Both the position numbers and the translations under genes were made by a program. A stretch of DNA of 64,000 nt from Roseiarcus sp963809245 (GTDB lineage: Bacteria; Pseudomonadota; Alphaproteobacteria; Rhizobiales; Beijerinckiaceae). The stretch lies in assembly GCA_963809245.1 (NCBI GenBank), contig CAWEIU010000003.1:1048183-1112182 (forward strand), in the 5' to 3' direction. This document shows positions 62,765 to 64,000 of this stretch, in pieces; within the stretch, counting starts at the first letter, position 1, and each line of letters starts with the position of its first letter. Below the pieces are notes generated by a model that had not been told where the DNA came from, did no database searches, and worked only from the letters and a program-made list of their open reading frames with translations.

Positions 62765-64000
62765 CTGCCTCGCGTCATTGCGTTTGCGGGGACTTTCTGA
62801 ATCCATGCCGTCGCGAGGCGGCGATGGAGATAATTCGTGGCGGCGAAAGAGATTATCGTCAAGAAATATGTGGTGAATTTGAGCCGGGAGGAACGGGGCC
62901 AACTCGAGGAGTTTATCCGCAAGGGCAAGCGTCCGGCCCAACTGCTCACGAGAGCGCGCATTCTGCTGAAAGCCGATATTTCGGAAGCCGGCGAGGGGTG
63001 GAGCGACAGCCGGATCGCTGAAGCGCTGGATACGAGCGTCGCCACTATCGAGCGGACGAGGCGGCAACTCGTCGAGGAAGGTTTCGAGGCGGTTCTGAAC
63101 CGCAAGTACAATCCCAAATCGGCTCGGCCACGAATATTCGATGGCGCGGCGGAAGCGAAATTGATCGCGCTGACCTGCGGGCCGGCGCCGGCGGGCCACG
63201 CCAAATGGAGCCTGCGTCTGCTGGAACAGAAAGTCGTGGAACTGCATATCGTCGACAGCGCCAGCGACAACACGATCGGGCGAACTCTCAAAAAAACATT
63301 CTCCAGCCGCATCTCAAGCAGCAATGGGTGATCGCGCCCGAAGCCAGCGCGGCCTTCGTGGCCAGCATGGAAGATGTGCTGGAGGTCTACCAAAGGCCGC
63401 GCGATCCCGAGCGCCCCGTCGTATGTCTCGACGAAACCTCGAAGCAGTTGATCGTCGAAACGCGCGCGCCAATCCCCGCCAAACCGGGAAAACCCGCGCG
63501 GCACGATTACGAATACGAACGCAATGGCGTGGCCAATCTGTTCATGATGTTCGCGCCGCTGGAAGGCTGGCGGCACGTCAAAGTCACCGACCGTCACGCG
63601 GCCGTCGATTATGCCCAGGCGCTCAAGGACCTGTCCGACACGCATTTCCCCGACGCGGCCAAGATCGTGCTGGTGCAGGACAATCTCAGCACCCACACGA
63701 CTGCGTCGCTCTATGCGGCCTTCCCCGCCGCCGAAGCGCGTCGCCTCGTCGAGCGGTTTGAATGGCATTACACGCCTAAGCACGGAAGCTGGCTCGACAT
63801 GGCCGAGTCCGAACTCGGCGTCCTTTCAACCCAGTGTCTGGATCGACGTATTCCCGACAAGCAGACATTGACAACGGAAGTCGCCGCTTGGCAGGAGAAC
63901 CGAAACAAACATCACGCGAGGGCGGACTGGCAATTCACAACAGCCGACGCCCGCGTTCGCCTCAAAAGGCTATACCCTCACTTCGAATAACTCGCGCCAC
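62765..64000 (+). mobile_element. IS630-family insertion sequence, copy 2 (ends at window edge)
   Basis: The left end CTGCCTCGCGTCATTGCG at 62765 follows the TA target (62763-62764). The right end reads GTGGCGCGAGTTATTCGA on the minus strand from 64000, an 11 of 18 match to the left end. The size of 1236 bases is nearly that of copy 1. The duplicated TA should be at 64001-64002. It interrupts the serine recombinase gene. Confidence 0.8.
62837..63990 (+). CDS. IS630-family transposase copy 2 (two frames, -1 frameshift at A7)
   Basis: The first frame (MAAKEIIVKKYVVNLSREER) carries the helix-turn-helix (SDSRIAEALDTSVATIERTR); the second carries the DDE domain (CLDETSKQLIVETRAPIPAK, LVQDNLSTHTTASLYAAFPA, HYTPKHGSWLDMAESELGVL) and ends LKRLYPHFE at 63990. 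The two frames meet at CTCAAAAAAACATTC near 63290, as in copy 1. The two transposases are clearly diverged (for example RLSAEERGELDALIRK against NLSREERGQLEEFIRK), so they are different family members, not recent duplicates. Confidence 0.87.

Noticed and set aside
1..64000. tRNA, rRNA genes, CRISPR arrays or riboswitches
   Set aside because: No conserved rRNA segments, tRNA-like cloverleaf, regularly spaced repeats or known aptamer cores were seen by eye. A covariance-model search would settle this.

Overview
The window looks like part of the genome of a GC-rich alphaproteobacterium, most likely in the Hyphomicrobiales (Rhizobiales). This is an inference from high GC, dense ABC importers, alphaproteobacterial sugar, amide and tartrate catabolism genes, and the IS630/IS66/ISL3/serine-recombinase mobile genes. 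No rRNA, tRNA or CRISPR array was found.

Layout. 0-16 kb is a sugar region. A minus-strand block holds a LacI regulator, a SetA-like MFS exporter, and a CUT1 importer with a GH127 beta-L-arabinofuranosidase. A divergent plus-strand CUT2 importer follows, with a ribokinase-family kinase, a FucU/RbsD mutarotase and an SDR oxidoreductase. Four genes of the CUT1 block carry single-base frameshifts. 16-20.5 kb has an aminotransferase remnant and an IS remnant, then an intact FUSC/DUF1656/HlyD efflux operon. 20.5-31.5 kb carries an SbmA/YddA-like ABC protein whose nucleotide-binding motifs are all destroyed. Facing it is a central-carbon and glycan block: 2-hydroxyacid dehydrogenase, transaldolase, polyphosphate glucokinase-like ROK protein, short 6-phosphogluconate dehydrogenase, a gutted transketolase, a GH63 remnant and a large GH94-like protein. 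31.7-36.6 kb has pirin, WrbA, several decayed genes and a class III cyclase.

36.7-47 kb is the most coherent candidate for an undescribed system. A minus-strand operon (DUF1445, DUF2848, amidase) and a plus-strand operon (LivG, LivF, binding protein, LivH, LivM, AtzG-like, AtzE-like amidase) flank one LysR regulator. A nearly identical 30-bp element (24 of 30 positions) lies upstream of each operon, in the same orientation relative to each. I infer a LysR-controlled uptake and hydrolysis pathway for an amide, ureide or N-carbamoyl compound of unknown identity.

47-64 kb is a mobile and scar-rich zone: a terminase remnant, a large SAM-cyclase-AAA-TPR protein, an integrase remnant, two IS630-family copies, an IS5-family element, an arylamine N-acetyltransferase, a second Liv importer with a tartrate dehydrogenase-like enzyme, and a nest of IS630/IS66 fragments beside a serine recombinase. 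The second IS630 copy interrupts that recombinase and ends exactly at the window edge.

Single-base frameshifts occur in at least six otherwise well-preserved genes. From sequence alone I cannot tell true decay from sequencing or assembly error.
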